From Owenia fusiformis (Eukaryota > Annelida > Polychaeta > Sabellida > Oweniidae), in the NCBI GenBank assembly GCA_903813345.2, contig CAIIXF020000005.1:40773394-40837393 (forward strand): a stretch of DNA of 64,000 nt, given 5' to 3'. The position numbers and the translations under genes were made by a program. Positions 1 through 14,604 of the stretch are shown one piece after another (within the stretch, counting starts at the first letter, position 1; the number at the start of each line of letters is the position of its first letter). Under the pieces are notes generated by a model that had not been told where the DNA came from, made no database searches, and saw nothing but the letters and a program-made list of their open reading frames with translations.

Positions 1-3000
1 CCCTGCTCCTCAGGGTTGGAACAATTGAAATTTTGATCAATCAATTTTTGTTGTATTTTATGAAGAAAATGCAATCTTGCTTTATGATTTAGTCAAATGT
101 GCATCTACGTTTTAAATGATTCATAGTTCATATACATTAATTTGTTCAAAATAGATTTACACCGTATTTTTCTTGTTTATAGATTATACGAGCACTTTAA
201 TGCGAAATCGTTGCTTTATAAACCCAAAATGGAACAATTAAGATAAAGTTTGGACCAGGGCAATTGTAATAAACCATTCATGTTGTTAAAGTTGAAGTAC
301 ATCAAAGAGCCATGAAAGCAGTTTATAATAGGAATGATATGGCTTTAGAAACTTTAAAGGATCGTGCTATTTCAAGTGCACTATTGTTTGCATAAGGCCT
401 AATCCAACATTCCAATCTTCAAATGTCTTCGATCATATTAGGAGGACATTTTTTATAAATGAACTTAAAAACCAAATACTTTACAAACGAATTCATAAAT
501 AAGACCTGCTCTTCTAGGCCTAATACAATTGATTCGATGATGTCTTATGCTTTTGATTGATGTCATTCTTATGTACGAGTTGCTGATAGTCATAAATATC
601 TGCTCGAGTGTGCGCAACATCTCCCATGTCTCCGTATGGCAGTTCGTTCAAATGAAGCTCGATTGCACTGAACGAACTGCTGATCGAGGAATTCGACGTA
701 GCGCAGAATATGTAAGACCAATATATCTCATGAATATGTATTTCAATGATTACATCTATATTTTAATAATTTGCCATAAAATTCAAGGTATGCATTCTAA
801 TGTCACTTATTTATAAGTCTAGGGTCCTGGACTAATAAGTGCCGACGTATTTAATAAAGAACAACGCCGCTGTTATGCTTCACAATATTACATCTCTCTC
901 TGATTACTCGATGATTTACCGACTTAGGTTCCTAGTTTTTCGCATTCATTTTGAATTCTCTTAACGTATTGAATCATTACAAATGAATGAAGGATAGCCC
1001 CAAGACGTTTATCAAAATGTATATTAGCCCGTAGACAGTCTCTGACATTTAGATTGTTAATGAAAGTAGGGCCTCAGTCTGCGACTTAGCAATTTGTCCA
1101 ATGAACATATGACAATATCTTGCCTGTGAATAGCTATAATCTAGGAGAGCACTCGGTCAATTAGGCTTGCGTATCAGTTCTTTAATTTTTATATCTTATT
1201 TTAATAGGGGTTTGTTATAAAAAAAAACAAACTAAAGAGTAAGCCCTTAAGCCAGGAGATAAGTAATAGTGACTAGAGCTCTCTTTTAAGCTTAAGGAGG
1301 CGAAAACCTGAAAAGGGTAACCAAACTGAACCAATCTATGTGATTCCATTTTAGATTTGAATGTTTCTTTAATTTATTTATCTACTCAACTCAAGTCTCA
1401 AATCGATTTGGCCCTGAGGAAGGATCCTTGGGTCAAGGTTTCTTCACAGACCTATTCTACCAGTCTCTCTCATTTCAGTTGCAAAACCAGATGATGGTTT
1501 CCACTGTGTTGAAATCTAGAAAGTGAGTTCTTCATCAAAATAAAGTTACTAATAAACAAATTACTGAATAGAAGTCGAAACTTGTTCAGATGTATTTTTC
1601 ATAGCAAGGGCCAAATGATTCAAACGATCATATCAAATCCCAACACAGTAAATCAGAACTGTATGACTCATAACCTCTGACCGAAACACGTCACTCTCTC
1701 CTTGAGCTTCCTTGGATAGATGCCCTGGTCTGTCATGATAAATCGTCATCCCAAGGTCGGGTTCGTATGAATGATAACCTCGGGCATATATCATCTATAG
1801 ATAGTGACATAACCTCCAAAATATTACCATTATTTAAAATAATCGATTTATATTGCAATATAATTTGAGGGGAGTTTAGTCTTTTGTGCCAGTTTCATAC
1901 TTTCAAACTTGCCGCCAGAAATGTAGGAAGGCTGTCACCCAATCAGAGGGCTAGAAAGTTTCAGAAGTAGGTCAACTAGATAGCGTCCCCTAGATTCTCG
2001 CCTAGGTTGGACTCTCATATTCCACTTGTGCTAAAATACTTATACGTGTATATTTTGTTCATGCCCGGATCAATGAGGAGAAGAATCATTCTTTATCAGA
2101 GGATTTCAACCCTGACCCTTCAAGGAACTGGATTGGTTCCTTGAATCATCTTCGGAAATATTCGTAATAGTTTACTATAACCGAAGTTGGCCGAAAATTC
2201 TTCAGGGAATTTCATTGGTTCCTTTTTCACTTCGGCCATCTTCGTGATAAAACATCTTCGATTGCGATCTGTGCTCTTGAACCAACAATGAAGAGAAATG
2301 GGAATCCTCAATAATTACATCTTCCACGTTACAGGGTAATAACTTAGGAAAGTGAATATTGATAGATAAAGATGCAATTATTAATCAGTTCGCCCGGACT
2401 GCCACTGGCACTGGGACTTCCTAATCAGGTTAATTTCACCATAGCTTAATGAAGCTCCTCGGCTATATCTTTCTTCTCAATAGTGTCCGATAAAATCTAA
2501 TTAAACCGTCAATACTCTAGGCCTTTCCTTGATATTAAAGTCTTGCATCAAGTTTCTGGTTCTGCCTCCATACTCATCTTCGAATTCCTAGTGGTTATAA
2601 CCACTTGGAGCAACTAAAACCTTGAGAATCAAGATGTTCATACTCAAATACTAGCCCCGTGTCGTGTGTCATTTTCAAGATTTTGTTTTCGCGTCTTACG
2701 AGTTTCAAATATAGTAATTTCAGTGCTACCCTTTGCATTCGTTCGACTCCACTTCTTAAAAGAGAGCTTCGTCTTCATAGTTAGTTTATTACTAGACTGC
2801 GCGCAGGATAAGTAAATTGCTATTTGCGTCTTTCATCTCAGAGTATCTGAATAGGAATATGTGGGGGCACGAACTACAAAGGATTTGATCTGCAAAGTCA
2901 TATTCACACATTTATGATATTCAATTTTTCACATTCTAATACTAATCACTCCAATCGGTCTAGACAAGCTACTATTGATAAAAAATATTTATTTATTTTT

Positions 3001-4736
3001 TAATCTTGATCTTATATCAAAATAAGAAGCCCCGGCCTCTGGATCAATAAAATAACATTCCTGTTCTGCGATTATCTGCAATCGACTAATGGGAAGAGGC
3101 ACAACTGTCAAAAAGTGTCAGCATTTGTAACTTCAACATTCCAATTATTGTGTTACCTTCTGCTCGCTCATTGATTGAGAAAGTCAGCACGGTTGATTTA
3201 ATATGTCAACATTTTTGGGCCCCTATAACCAAAAATTGGGTCCTAAAAGGCCAATTTATGCCCAAAAAGACCCATTTTTGAGGCCCTACAAAATTTTTGT
3301 GGTGGTCCCGCCCTGGACCCGCCAGCAGTGGGGCGGAGAAGTGTATACCTGTCTTAAAATTTAGTTAAAATTTGGTTAGACAATCAACATTGGTATATTA
3401 TTGAAGTCTAGCATATTCAGAAAAGATTGACATCGAAAAAAAAATTTCTATTTTTTTCAAAAAGTTTTTGTTACCTTTGTGACATCACTAATGTTTCAAA
3501 ATATTTTTGATATGCTAAAACATTAAAGTGGCCTATTAAATATGGCATTTTATTATTGAAATAGTGTGTCCTTAGATCAATCTTTGTATGGTGTTAAAAA
3601 GATAATCTTTTTTGAAATGCATTAAGAAATATTTGATGATTAAAAAATTTCAACTTTTTAAAAAATGGCGGGCAATTTGAATATTTGAGAAATGAAATCA
3701 ACTTTTTTTTCAAAAAAAAATTTTCTTTCAAAAATCTCTAGAATAACTTTTTAAGTCATGACAAATAGTAAATGAATGATAAAAAAATAATTTCAAACTT
3801 TAGACGGGGACTTTAAGAGCTAAGATTCAGAACTAACTTCTGCTCACCGTAATGGCTTCATATGGACGTTCGTTAAATAATCATTTCCATTCCCACCTAT
3901 ATCAGAAATCCGTAATTCAAAAAGGCCATTGATCATTGTAAGTACGAAATGACTTATGGTCGTGTCGCCATAATCTTAAGATAAGCATCTTTGCCTGGCA
4001 TTATATATTAGTCTTTCATTCAATTCCTGCAAATTATTTGCGCTAACTTATGGTACAAAAAGCAATGTCCTGATTATACGTGACCAGATTAGTTTAGATC
4101 CTTCCAAGAAAATGAACCTTCTTTATATCAACGAAATGAATTAGAGCCTAAAAATGAAAGTAATTTGCTATTAAGTTTAGGTGACCTTGCTCTTGGAGAA
4201 CCATTTTTCCGCCGAATGTCAGATTTTGTTGACTGGCATACTTCATGTACTCGTAAACAGGATGGACGTGCGGGGCACCGGGTAATTTTCTGCAGTTGAA
4301 GGGTTGATAATATTGGTGGCGTTTGAATAATTACTAGTAAATAATACGGTTCCGGTGACCTTGACCTTGATAAAAGTCTGAAGGTCAGACACCTCATACA
4401 CGAAATGGGATGAAAAATGAGACAAAAATGTGAATGCGGGTTGAGGTAAACGCTGAAGGGGTCAACCAGTCAACCAGATGGAGAGGCGTATCATAATTGT
4501 TTTGATTTCATTTTAAAAATTGTAGAGAGAGCTTTATCTAAATGTATTTTTCGGACCTGGGTTTCAGTGTACCTCTAATAACTAATAATTAACATATCTA
4601 TCATAGTCCACCACATGATGACATGCAATAACCTGTACTCTTCAACAACAATGGATTGCATTATAATCAATACTATTGACCGCTCTCTGGCCAATCAAAA
4701 TCGAGCATTTGGATTGAGGTACTAGTAATACTTACT
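1..4736. other. Intergenic, no gene supported
   Basis: I found no coding region here. Open frames are short, AT-rich and lack convincing splice sites or protein-like composition. The stretch contains one short repeat copy at 2727-2810 (listed separately) and poly-A/poly-T rich sequence around 3440-3800. Confidence 0.6.
2727..2810. mobile_element. Short TACCCT-ended MITE copy
   Basis: About 84 bp sharing both ends with the copies at 8081-8163 and 29835-30205. The left part has the 'ctttgcattcgttcgact' and 'cttcttaaaagagagcttcg' blocks, and the right end reads 'actagactgcgcgcagg'. It is internally deleted relative to the 371-bp copy. I could not see a clear target duplication here, so its boundaries are less certain than those of the other two. 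Confidence 0.55.
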
Positions 4737-4741
4737 GTGTA

Positions 4742-5766
4742 CACGGTGTTATAGCATGACGGTTACGTCAAGGCGATTTGCAAAATTTTGAGGTAACGAT
4801 AACAAAAAATGGCTAATGGGAAAGGCAGCATGTCCTCTTTCTCGCCTGAAGGCAATTTTCACATTCTCAAAATTCATTTCGTTCGTTGCGCATCTTCACT
4901 ACCTGTAAGGCACAGGAGGTACAGATTGCACTGGACGAAAGGCTCGGAGATTGCAATTTTCACAGATAAGATTTCCTTTTAAACTAGTTCCATTCGGTGA
5001 CATATTATGGATGGTTATAAAGACTGGGTCAAATCTGCCAGGTGGTCTACAAGAAACAGAATATAAGCTGTAGTTTTTCTCTTATTTCATGTTATCCCCG
5101 GGCATCAATTTACAAAGACTACGTTCAAAATATACATTAGGAGTAACACAACCAAATGCTATGACATTCGTATTCCCATCTAAATGATTTGTCTTTCAAA
5201 GAAAACTAGGATTTTTGGACATGTTTTGCTATCATGCCATCATTCCTCAGTATGTCCTCTGTCAGTCAAAAAAGTTTGAACCAAAACTCCCCACGAAAAT
5301 CAAAAGATCTCACCTGTTGAATACGCCATCTATAAAAAATGTCAAAAATTGTCACTCTGATTTTGACAGATGGAGGCAGGTCAAAAAGGTCAAATTTCTT
5401 AAAGAAAATGCACCTCAATCACATCAAATCATGTGTTAGAGTTGGTCCATACATACACCTTTTCATTCATGTACTTACCAAAATCCAACCACTGGTGATG
5501 CTAATATAATTACAATAATTGGACTATATTCTTGTTTTTAAAATGCCATATATTCGTTAATAGGTTGTGTGTCTCCTTACTGAATGCATCACCGAATGCG
5601 ACGCTTACATAAATCGTTCATCCTTTCATTGATACACAGGAGTAGAAAATAATGCACCAACCTTAGTTTTCTCTCCCATCGCGGACATTTAATTGGATAA
5701 ATCGGTGAACGTAGCCGTCCAACCTCGTTTTCAGAGGTGGTGTAACCGTCATGCTATAACACCGTG
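4742..5766. mobile_element. 1,025-bp TIR element, CACGGTG ends, 5-bp TSD
   Basis: The ends are a perfect 25-bp inverted repeat beginning CACGGTGTTATAGCATGACG. Both ends are flanked by GTGTA (4737-4741 and 5767-5771), a 5-bp target duplication. No transposase-like frame is visible inside, so it is non-autonomous. Five-bp duplications with a CAC terminus are known for Transib and RAG-like transposons. The first seven bases differ by one base from the RAG recombination heptamer CACAGTG. Assignment to that superfamily is inference. Confidence 0.85.
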
Positions 5767-8080
5767 GTGTAGGCACAGAATGGTACAGCTGTCTCTGCTT
5801 TTATTGCAAATAGTAAAAGCCCAATGAAAACGTATCAAACATAGATAAACGCCATTCCTATGAGTATCAGAGTGACCTTGCAGAACAACAATAGGCAATA
5901 CTTATGTGATAGTTGGAGATTCTGTTTGATGTAAAGTGTCATATCAGATATAGATTGCTAGAAATATCCAACTAACTATTTACATTGCACAAGAGTAATT
6001 TGATTATCATAAGTTGGTCAAACAGAACAATGTTATGAAGGAGATGGTAATAGGATGAGCAAACATCCGAATCTTTCATTCCTCTACGACACAAAAATGT
6101 TAGCTGAAGCAGTGAACACGTTAGAAAGAGCGCATATTCCCCAGGGACCTAGAGGAGGCGCTTGTTTTGATACATTTATCAAATAATCCTTTCAAAGGTT
6201 TAATTGAATAGAATTGTAAATATTTCATGATTACGCAAGACGTTACAAAAAGAGTTTATTACCTGGAACTCGTTTAGATGCATTTTTGATCAATTAATAA
6301 TTATAAAATGTTCAATTAAACAAAATGGTTTTCTTGAATTACGCATATCATAAAACAATAGACATTATTTTCATCAACGTGGAGGAAAGCATCAAAATGA
6401 GGTTATTAGCGTATGGTTGCAATAAAACTGTAATTGTATGGCTTAACAGGGAAGATATTGAGAATAATGCGACGCTTTAATACTATGAGATGTGCTCAAA
6501 TCACAATAATATATCATCACCACTTTAAGGCTCGTCAAGAATTTTCTTTCTCATTGTCTACTGTAATCGAGAAAATTGAAGAGAAGTTGCTATAATTGCA
6601 TTTTAGGTAGTATACTTCTTTCTTTTGGATGTCGTGATGCGCGAGTGTGCATATTATAATCCACGAGTGAAGGCATCAAACGAGTGAACAGCACTTGGTT
6701 AACTCAATAGACAAAATATTTATCGGAGCCTTATACTTGTCATGGAGCAATGTTCTCAGAGGTGTTCACTAGCAGGTCATATAAGGCAAACAAGAATACC
6801 GGTGAGTCTGTTTCTCTGCCTGATAAACAGATCTAAAAGATGATACAATAATCGAATAACATTTATACCAACATTAGAACAATATGATATATCCAGATGC
6901 CGACATTCAGTAAAAAGGTAGGCTACTCGACGAAACAAGTCACAATTGAAAATGGGAGTTTGGCCAGATGTGATTTTAAAAATAATCATCCTGAAATCAA
7001 GCCAGAGATGTTGGATTTTTCCAATCTCCGATCCTAGCATTTCGTTCAGAGCAATCCTTTTGGAGATTTTTCAAAACTAAGATTCCTCGACACCGAATGA
7101 TGTGCGAAACGTTTTACAAAATGTTGACACTTTCACATTGTGACCTACTCTCAATTTGTTTCTTCCCATACTTCATTTAATTACTTCCTATTCTATTTCT
7201 CTTTTGCATGCCTGGACATTTTATACCCTCGATTGTCATTCTGTTTAAATGTCAACAGGAACATCGAGACTTTACTTATAATTTTCAAGATCGTATAAAG
7301 GAGAAGGACAGATTTGGAGAATAATATGTGCATAATCTATCATAATACATGTAGGTTGAAAAGGGCAGATACAATTAGCAAATTAAAGTTTTTTCAAAAC
7401 AGAGATAATTGTGATTATAGCGATAGAAATCAGAGTCCCTCTATACAGAGACATATAATTCTCTCTGCTCTATATACTGCTTGAGAGAGACCCGGGAGAG
7501 AGACTCAAAGGTGTAGTGGCAGTGCATGCCGATGCTGTGGATCCACAATTCGTGCCCAGGTCTGGTCTGGAGAAATTAGCCAATACAGATAGCTAAAAGT
7601 GAAAAATTACATATCTATCTAAACCCAGGACTGGGTTTAATTCTGTTAAAACATCCCATTGAAAAACATACCTCAGACCAAAAACATTTTCAGATTTAGA
7701 TTAAAATTACAGAATTAGAAACGCTAAAAATTATCAATTTTACCAATAATTTTCAGCAATTAAATTTCTGTAATATTCACAATCTTTTTCAAGATGGCAG
7801 AAAGGACACGTTTTTCATTCTTTGCTCTATCTCCATCTGCATCATCTAATTAATAATCTGCAAAATGCACGCAGGGGTTAAGACATCATCCGCCCTGGAA
7901 GGAACAGAGTGGAATATATCTGGACTCACGCGTTCGGAAGATGCGGAACACCATGGCAACGGTTTCTGCAGAACGTACTGTCTCTGCCCCTGGCCGGTCG
8001 GTGAGATAAAAGTCAATTTTGTGTTATAATTTAATCAGTATTGCATCAGAGCAGATGGAATCGAAAAGCCCGGGTGCCAG

Positions 8081-8163
8081 TACCCTTTGTATTCATTCGA
8101 CTTCACTTCTTAAAAGTGAGCTTCGTCTTCAGTAGTTTATAACTAGACTCTGCGCGCAGGGTA
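8081..8163. mobile_element. Short TACCCT-ended MITE copy
   Basis: An 83-bp internally deleted member of the 29835-30205 family. It starts TACCCTTTG and ends GCGCGCAGGGTA. Flanks 'gggtgccag' and 'gggtaccaa' match at 7 of 9 positions, consistent with an aged 9-bp target duplication as seen around the long copy. Confidence 0.7.
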
Positions 8164-8964
8164 GGGTACCAAGCTATAAATCGTATATTATAACTCCGGA
8201 GATGCGATTCATTAATATCACCATTGTTGCCTGTAGTAGTGCCGGAACCTGGGAAGATAACTTGTAAGCTTACACCGTTGTGGGATACAAAATTGATGAG
8301 ACTAATAGATAATGGGAAATGCGTCTATAACATGCTTCTTATTAATAAATTCCCAAATGGCGTCAAACAACGGGTATTTATAATCTGCATCGCTTCATAG
8401 GTGAAATACCAAAAACAAGTCAATACGTTATATTTCTACCATAACTGTATAATGGGCATTGTCACTTTCCACTGGGTCTAAAGACTTTGAACGTACATTG
8501 TTAAAGAAGGAAAACGTCTTGATTATTGCGGACGAAGCTGTAATGAGAGAGATAGAAATTGTGCAATAAATGACTAACATTATTAACCTGTATGGTATGA
8601 GAATAATGATCAGTTATATTTCACTAGTGCTGTCACTTCACATTTACAAACCTGTTCCTGTATTACCTGTTCAAGCCTTAATGATGAAGAAATGTTATTT
8701 AAGATGGCGTAATTTAACAGTCAGAGCGTCCCATTATGGCTGTCATAAAATTACTTTAAGTGGAGTTTTAGTGGAATAGTAATGACAGGAATGATGAAAA
8801 TGTTAGGCCGATCGAAATTACACTGTATTAGAACAACAGCGAATATATAGCATGGATTTCAAGGGGTTATTTGGTTATAAAGATTATACTCTTAACGCAA
8901 AAATTGTTATGATGGATTCCAAGTTTGGCGTAATTCATGGCTTCAAACTCGCTTTTTGAATAAT

Positions 8965-9110
8965 ACTTACGTTATCCTCGAGACGATCACGCGTGAGTTA
9001 CGTCTTAGCTTACGTGTCGTTTACGTCTCACCTCACCGTAACGTAATTTACACCTTACTTTTCGTAATTTACGTCTTACCTTACGTGTTACCTAACGCCT
9101 AATCCATGCG
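8965..9110. repeat. Degenerate TTACG-rich repeat
   Basis: The motif (t)tacgt/ttacgtctta recurs about ten times with variable spacing ('ttacgtcttagcttacgtgtcg', 'ttacgtcttaccttacgtgtta' and similar). It is too diverged to give one period. It is CpG-rich compared with its surroundings. Confidence 0.6.
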
Positions 9111-9216
9111 TTACCGTGCTGAAAGATTGGCGATAAAATGGACTAGATATTCATGACGCAATTTGCGCCGTCATTTTGACGCTTCATATTTTGGCTAAAT
9201 TCTTTGTCCTTATTAA

Positions 9217-9531
9217 AGGGGCAACAAGGTCTGTAGAGAGAAAGTTCAAAATTTTTAACTTTGGGCTTAACATCTTCTTTGACATACCAATTTTCTTAAA
9301 ATGTATGGATAAACTATCAATTTCAGTATTAAGAAGTGTAAATTCAGTTCAAAGCTTCTATAAAGGGAGTCCCACTTATGGATTTTTAAGATCCATCACA
9401 TTTCAAGAGGAATATCAGCTGAAATAATGTTCATCTTGAGGGTTTCTATGGAGAAAATAAAAATATATGTTAGTCTTGATGAAATATATATTTTGACACT
9501 GGTCCATGATCGTTAAATGGCCGTTGCACCT
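9217..9531. mobile_element. TTAA-flanked MITE, AGGGGCAAC/AGGTGCAAC ends
   Basis: A 315-bp element flanked by TTAA at 9213-9216 and 9532-9535. Its ends are AGGGGCAAC on the left and GTTGCACCT on the right, an 8/9 inverted repeat. The body is strongly similar in the same orientation to 59361-59650 (for example 'tatggataaactatcaattt' and 'taaagggagtcccacttat'). TTAA targets occur in piggyBac and Kolobok elements; with no transposase present I cannot choose. Confidence 0.8.
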
Positions 9532-9535
9532 TTAA

Positions 9536-12500
9536 GTAATAGCCTTGCAGCATTTGACTCCGTTTTGGCCCTTTTTACAAAATCACCAAAGCTGTTAGAA
9601 TAAGTTTGTAACATGGCCAATTTCATAGTTTTATATTTCTCACTTTTCATATCAATCCCTATTTCCTTTATTATTCTCATTTTAACAAGTCCCCAGGTTA
9701 GTACTTGTTGTATAAATGCAATGTGCATAAGTTGGAATAGATTTTATCATATTTTATCTTTGGATTTTGTTGTCCTTTCCTTGCCACCAACGCCCTTACC
9801 CCCGGACTTTACAAATGTATTCGCGATGAATATGAACAACGTCGTAGGTCTGTAGGTCTGTAATTCCAAATTACTCTTAAAGGGCAAAGGCCAGATTACT
9901 CGACAAGGCTATTACTTTTACTTCATTAGTTTCATGAGACAAGTCGAATATACCATACGATATTTAAAGGACACGGTCGATGGAGATCATCGGATGCATA
10001 CGTCATTATTTACGTTGATTTTCTGAAAATAATGGATCCCATAACTCGTACCACGTGGACATATAATCTTACAAGCACTTTATTTTGGGTAAAGTTCTAA
10101 CAATTATGATAAATCTATCAGCAAAGGGTTATTTATAAAGAGTACTTATAAATAATCCTTTGCTCTGGAGAGTCTTGATAATAGAAATTGTTTAGTTGAC
10201 GAGGATCGACGTCCGGGTGGAGTACATGGATAGATTACAAAAACAGTTGTTTTAATCACGACATCCATGATAACCCATGGCGGAGTCGAAAATAATGAAT
10301 TCGATTTGAATAACGTCAGCATAAGTTCATTACTAAGTGTCAGAACGAACCTCGAAACTAATCAGGAATTATCTGTTGATAAGTAACAGTCTTTGAAGAT
10401 ATTTTCAGTTAATGCACCATTGACATTTTCACGTAGACTGCTAGCGTTATTCACTAATTTGCCGAACGTCAATCAGTTTCGTTACATCATCATGCAATAG
10501 CTTCATTTATCATTTTCCAAGTCTCAAACGTATAGCGAGAAGCATATGTTTTTGCAAGCAGATGAACGCGAAAAGTGATATTTGTATTTATCGAACAACC
10601 ATTTAGATACGAGGGGATTTTTATTTTCACCAAAGGTAAGACGAATCACAATACAGCTGTTGAATAAAGCTTCCGTCAACTAAACAATATGAGATCTGGA
10701 GTTGCAATCCCAGAATAATATTCATTATCATGTCTAGAGGATAATTTTTTTTAAAACATATGCTTTAAAACAATCGTTTTTAATTGCTGATACAAGCGTA
10801 TAAATCTTAACCATTCCATCATCTACCGTTGATAAAATACACTTTCCTTGATTGAAATAAAGGGAGAATGACAATACAATGCTTTGTAATGGGCTCACTC
10901 GTACTAAATTGCTCACTAATGTGTCGAACTAAATTACTCGAATAATTTATTAAATCTATCAAATAGTTTAGTTTCTGAATATATGAATGTAAACATGGTG
11001 TGATGTGTTCGTCCGAGTGTTATTTTAAAATTGTGAGTTATTGGGTTATGCTAACATGGCACATACACTTCACTACACTCTGATTATTTATTGGGTAGGT
11101 TCTTGAAGCAATTGCAAGATACTCTGTAAAAACTCTGAGTAAAACATATATTTTTACAGGTTTGGGGCTCATCAGTCTTTCAAGATGTGTTGATATATCA
11201 GAAGTATATACATTTACAGCTGTCTAACATTCGAATATTTCGGTTAACACCATATTTTATAGATATTTTGCGATCGGATAAGTTTGATCAATTGCACCAT
11301 ACGCGATCGATATCCCATAACTCAAAGTCAATATTAATTTGACAAAAATAGACTCCGGGGGAGTCTATCGGAAATCTCTGAATTTCTAAGAACCTTTATT
11401 TTACGAGCCTGTTGTATACTTAATTAATAGTCTTACAAACTATGAGGATATGATGGACTAGAGGTGTAGTTCATCATTCTTTAAATTTATGTTTTTGGAC
11501 CGTTATTATAAGCTGTCTTGATAGACCCCCGTTCCGGGTCAAAATCTCTCTAGAGAGAGTATGAAATATTAGCTAAACCCAGAGATTTTCTGACATATCT
11601 CTGATAGTATGTAACATTTTGTGCAAAAGAGATAAATGGGAAAGTACAATGATTTAGCTAGTGATATTTGAGTCTAAGACCCATGGGGTGTGTTTTATAG
11701 AGAGCTAAAGTTGTCCTAAGTCTGCCCTATCGTGATTTATAGCTTCATTTCCAAAGTGCAACTATTTCGACTTGTCCGACTATAAATCACAATTTAGAAA
11801 TTCTGAATTAGAAACGAAAAGCTCTAATTCTCTAATATGATGAAATGGGTTAAAGATTATCAGCTTGTGTATAACCACTCAAACAATTACTCATGACTTC
11901 GTAGACCTTGAAAGACGTCATCACATCATTCATTACGAAAAGGGTACCACTTTGTGACTTTGTGACTTTTGAGTGTTGAAAGTGTAGTCTGTCTCTCCAA
12001 AATGATTCCAGGTCATGTAAGCAAGGTCAAGGTCATCATTAAAACATGTGTTGATAACAAAATTGCGCAGATGGTTGATGGTGCAACTTTACAACCTGTT
12101 TGCGCATGGCGTCAATATGCGAGAATATGTAATCAGATCTGACTGACCAAATTCATTCTATTACACATAGCAAAAACTCATTTCGTGCACACTTCAAGAT
12201 AATTAGTTTGTCTTCTAACATTCATTTCACACTCAATCTCGACCGTTATCAGTATCAAAATTGTAAATCATTTATGATGGTAGTGTGGTCCTCCAGTTGG
12301 AATTGAGAGCAACCTTTTCTCACCTTTTTCCCCACAGTTTTTTGCCCGTTCCGGTAGTAAAAATCACCCATCGTATCACATTAATCACTAATAATAGGAT
12401 CAGGTCAAAATATGGAGTATAGCTGGTAATAATCGATTCGATTTCATAAAATTATAAAAATCAATGATCAGACAAAAAAGTCGGATAATAAAACATGAAC

Positions 12501-14604
12501 CGAACAATGCAACATCCAGGGGACCAGGTCAAATTAGCGATGATTGTTTGTTTTTTCATAAAATATAGTTCAACTGTTCAAGCGGACACCCCCTTTTCCT
12601 AAAAGCACATAAAAATACGTGGCTTGTAATCGCACTTTAGGAGGAGGTCAATTCCTCAAAAAATGACACATTGGTTTTTGACTCGGTCCCCTCACTGTAA
12701 TACGTTTTATTCAGGTGGTATGGAAGTGTGAATTCATAATATGTATATTAACATTTGATCTATATTATACGATTGCAACATCTTCATTGCATTTGAAATA
12801 CATCAGGCTATCGTTAAGTGATAATGATCTACCTGTAAATGTACTTTAACTTCAAAATGCAGAAAACCAGTTAGTACACGTATATTTAGACATACAGTTG
12901 CGTTAATAAAATAACAAGCTTCTTCGATTGATATGGTAAATCATTCCATTACCAGAAGAGGGAATATATTGGCGGTCAAGCATTATGTTCAGAGGATGTC
13001 GAAAACACTAAAAACTAAACTAAGAATGGGCTAATGTCAAGGAGTTCGTTTGTCGTAATTACATTTGCAAATATATTTCATTTAAAAAGAACATAGATGA
13101 ATGACGATGTTATGGGATGTGAAAGGATAAAAGAAAAGATAATCTTGATATAAAAAGTAAAAACGTCTTCCAGATCAGTGCACGGCTGATACAACCTTTA
13201 ATGACAGAATAAATATAATTTCTAGATTGAGTTGCCTCCTGATTTATATATCGTTTAGTAATGAGAACATGCACGGTACTTCTTCGATCAGCGACACATT
13301 TAACAGAAATTATGGTCCCCTGGAGATAATTGTCCTCATTCAATATCAGTCCTGGTTGAATTCAAATAACGAGGTACGAGTTGTCAGTACTTATAAAGTA
13401 ATGGGGAATAATGATATCAATTTCAAGGACATTTACCCTTTTACACCTGGACTTAATGCAACCAGGCTGTTGTTTTAGGTGGTGAAAATATTAGCCTGGC
13501 TTGCACAACGTTACGAGAATGATATTTTACAACGTAAACACGAAGCCATACTAAATAGCACACTATCCGAGGGACGTACGGCTGCTGCGTGGGAGTGGTT
13601 GATTATGTTAACACAAGTCATTTTCATTACAGCTTCAATCGATTTGTAAGGTTTCAACAAATTCAATTTATATGAATCAATTGTCATTTAGAATTGTCTC
13701 AATATTTGCAGAAATAATCACGGAATAAGACATGAATCGCGGAACATTTTCCCGGGAACATTTACTTAGAGGGACTTGCTTGAATGTATCATTGTAGATA
13801 TATTGATGCTATTTCATCTTATGGACATCGTTGTTGAATAAAGTTTTTCACTGTGTTTTTGCAGGTGCCGGCTGTGAATCGAAAACCTGGTTATAACTAC
13901 AAGTATAAACTTCATCTGCAAGGCTAACGATCAGACACGGGCGGAGATTTACTGATTTCAAGGGCACACTGGGATAACATCGAACAAATAAAAAACATCC
14001 AAGGGATCAGACACGAAAGATCTACAAAGCTAGCGTCAGTTTTAGAATAGACTGAAGTGCGAAACCTGATGAATGTTACGTCTGAACGCCGAATTTGATG
14101 AGCAGAAATTTTGTGACATTTTGTACTATCATCTCCTTGTGTCAGTCGAACCTGATATGTGCTAATCGTAATGTGATTGTATACAGCCATATCTACATAA
14201 CGAAACGAACTTATCAATCAGGTGAACAGTAAATCAAGATAAAGGAAATAAAATAAGGATCATCCTTATTTCAATTTTAGATCATCGTTTGATACGAAAT
14301 TGATTTCACAACTGAGCAATCATAACACGGATTGTTATTAAAAGTTTGGAGGTGATCCAATAAGTTACGATTACTAATGTCCATGTGTATTATGCGATAA
14401 CTACCAGTCACATTATTGTTGTACTTAGCTTTTATGGACATACATCAACATTCCTATGTTTACATTTCGACTTATTTCAGTGATTGGAATACGAAATCTC
14501 ACCTCAGGATAGGTGTACGAATTTATAAACATACCATAGAAAAATTCTTTAAATTCGTCCAATCCTGCATTTAATCCGATGTGATTAGTTTAGAGGGGAA
14601 TTAA
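9536..14604. other. Intergenic / possible upstream region of the 14.6-kb gene
   Basis: I see no supportable exon. There is one clean hairpin at 10121-10163. Any 5' untranslated exon or promoter for the ORF at 14605 would lie here, but no core promoter motif stands out. The sequence 'tagtttag|agggg', just before 14592, could be a splice acceptor for the 5' end of that gene. Confidence 0.45.
10121..10163. repeat. Short hairpin
   Basis: 'gcaaagggttatttataa' and its near-perfect reverse complement (17 of 18) are separated by 7 nt. It may be the remnant of a small TIR element; no target duplication was recognised. Confidence 0.6.

Larger units (their letters stand above)
5772..9212. other. Intergenic, no gene supported
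   Basis: No ORF here shows protein-like composition with usable splice sites. The stretch holds the short MITE at 8081-8163 and a TTACG-rich degenerate repeat at about 8965-9110. Otherwise it appears to be unique AT-rich DNA. Confidence 0.55.

Noticed and set aside
5215-5439. 74-codon frame inside the 1,025-bp CACGGTG element, possible transposase fragment
   Set aside because: No DDE-type motif or recognisable domain. The length is within chance expectation.
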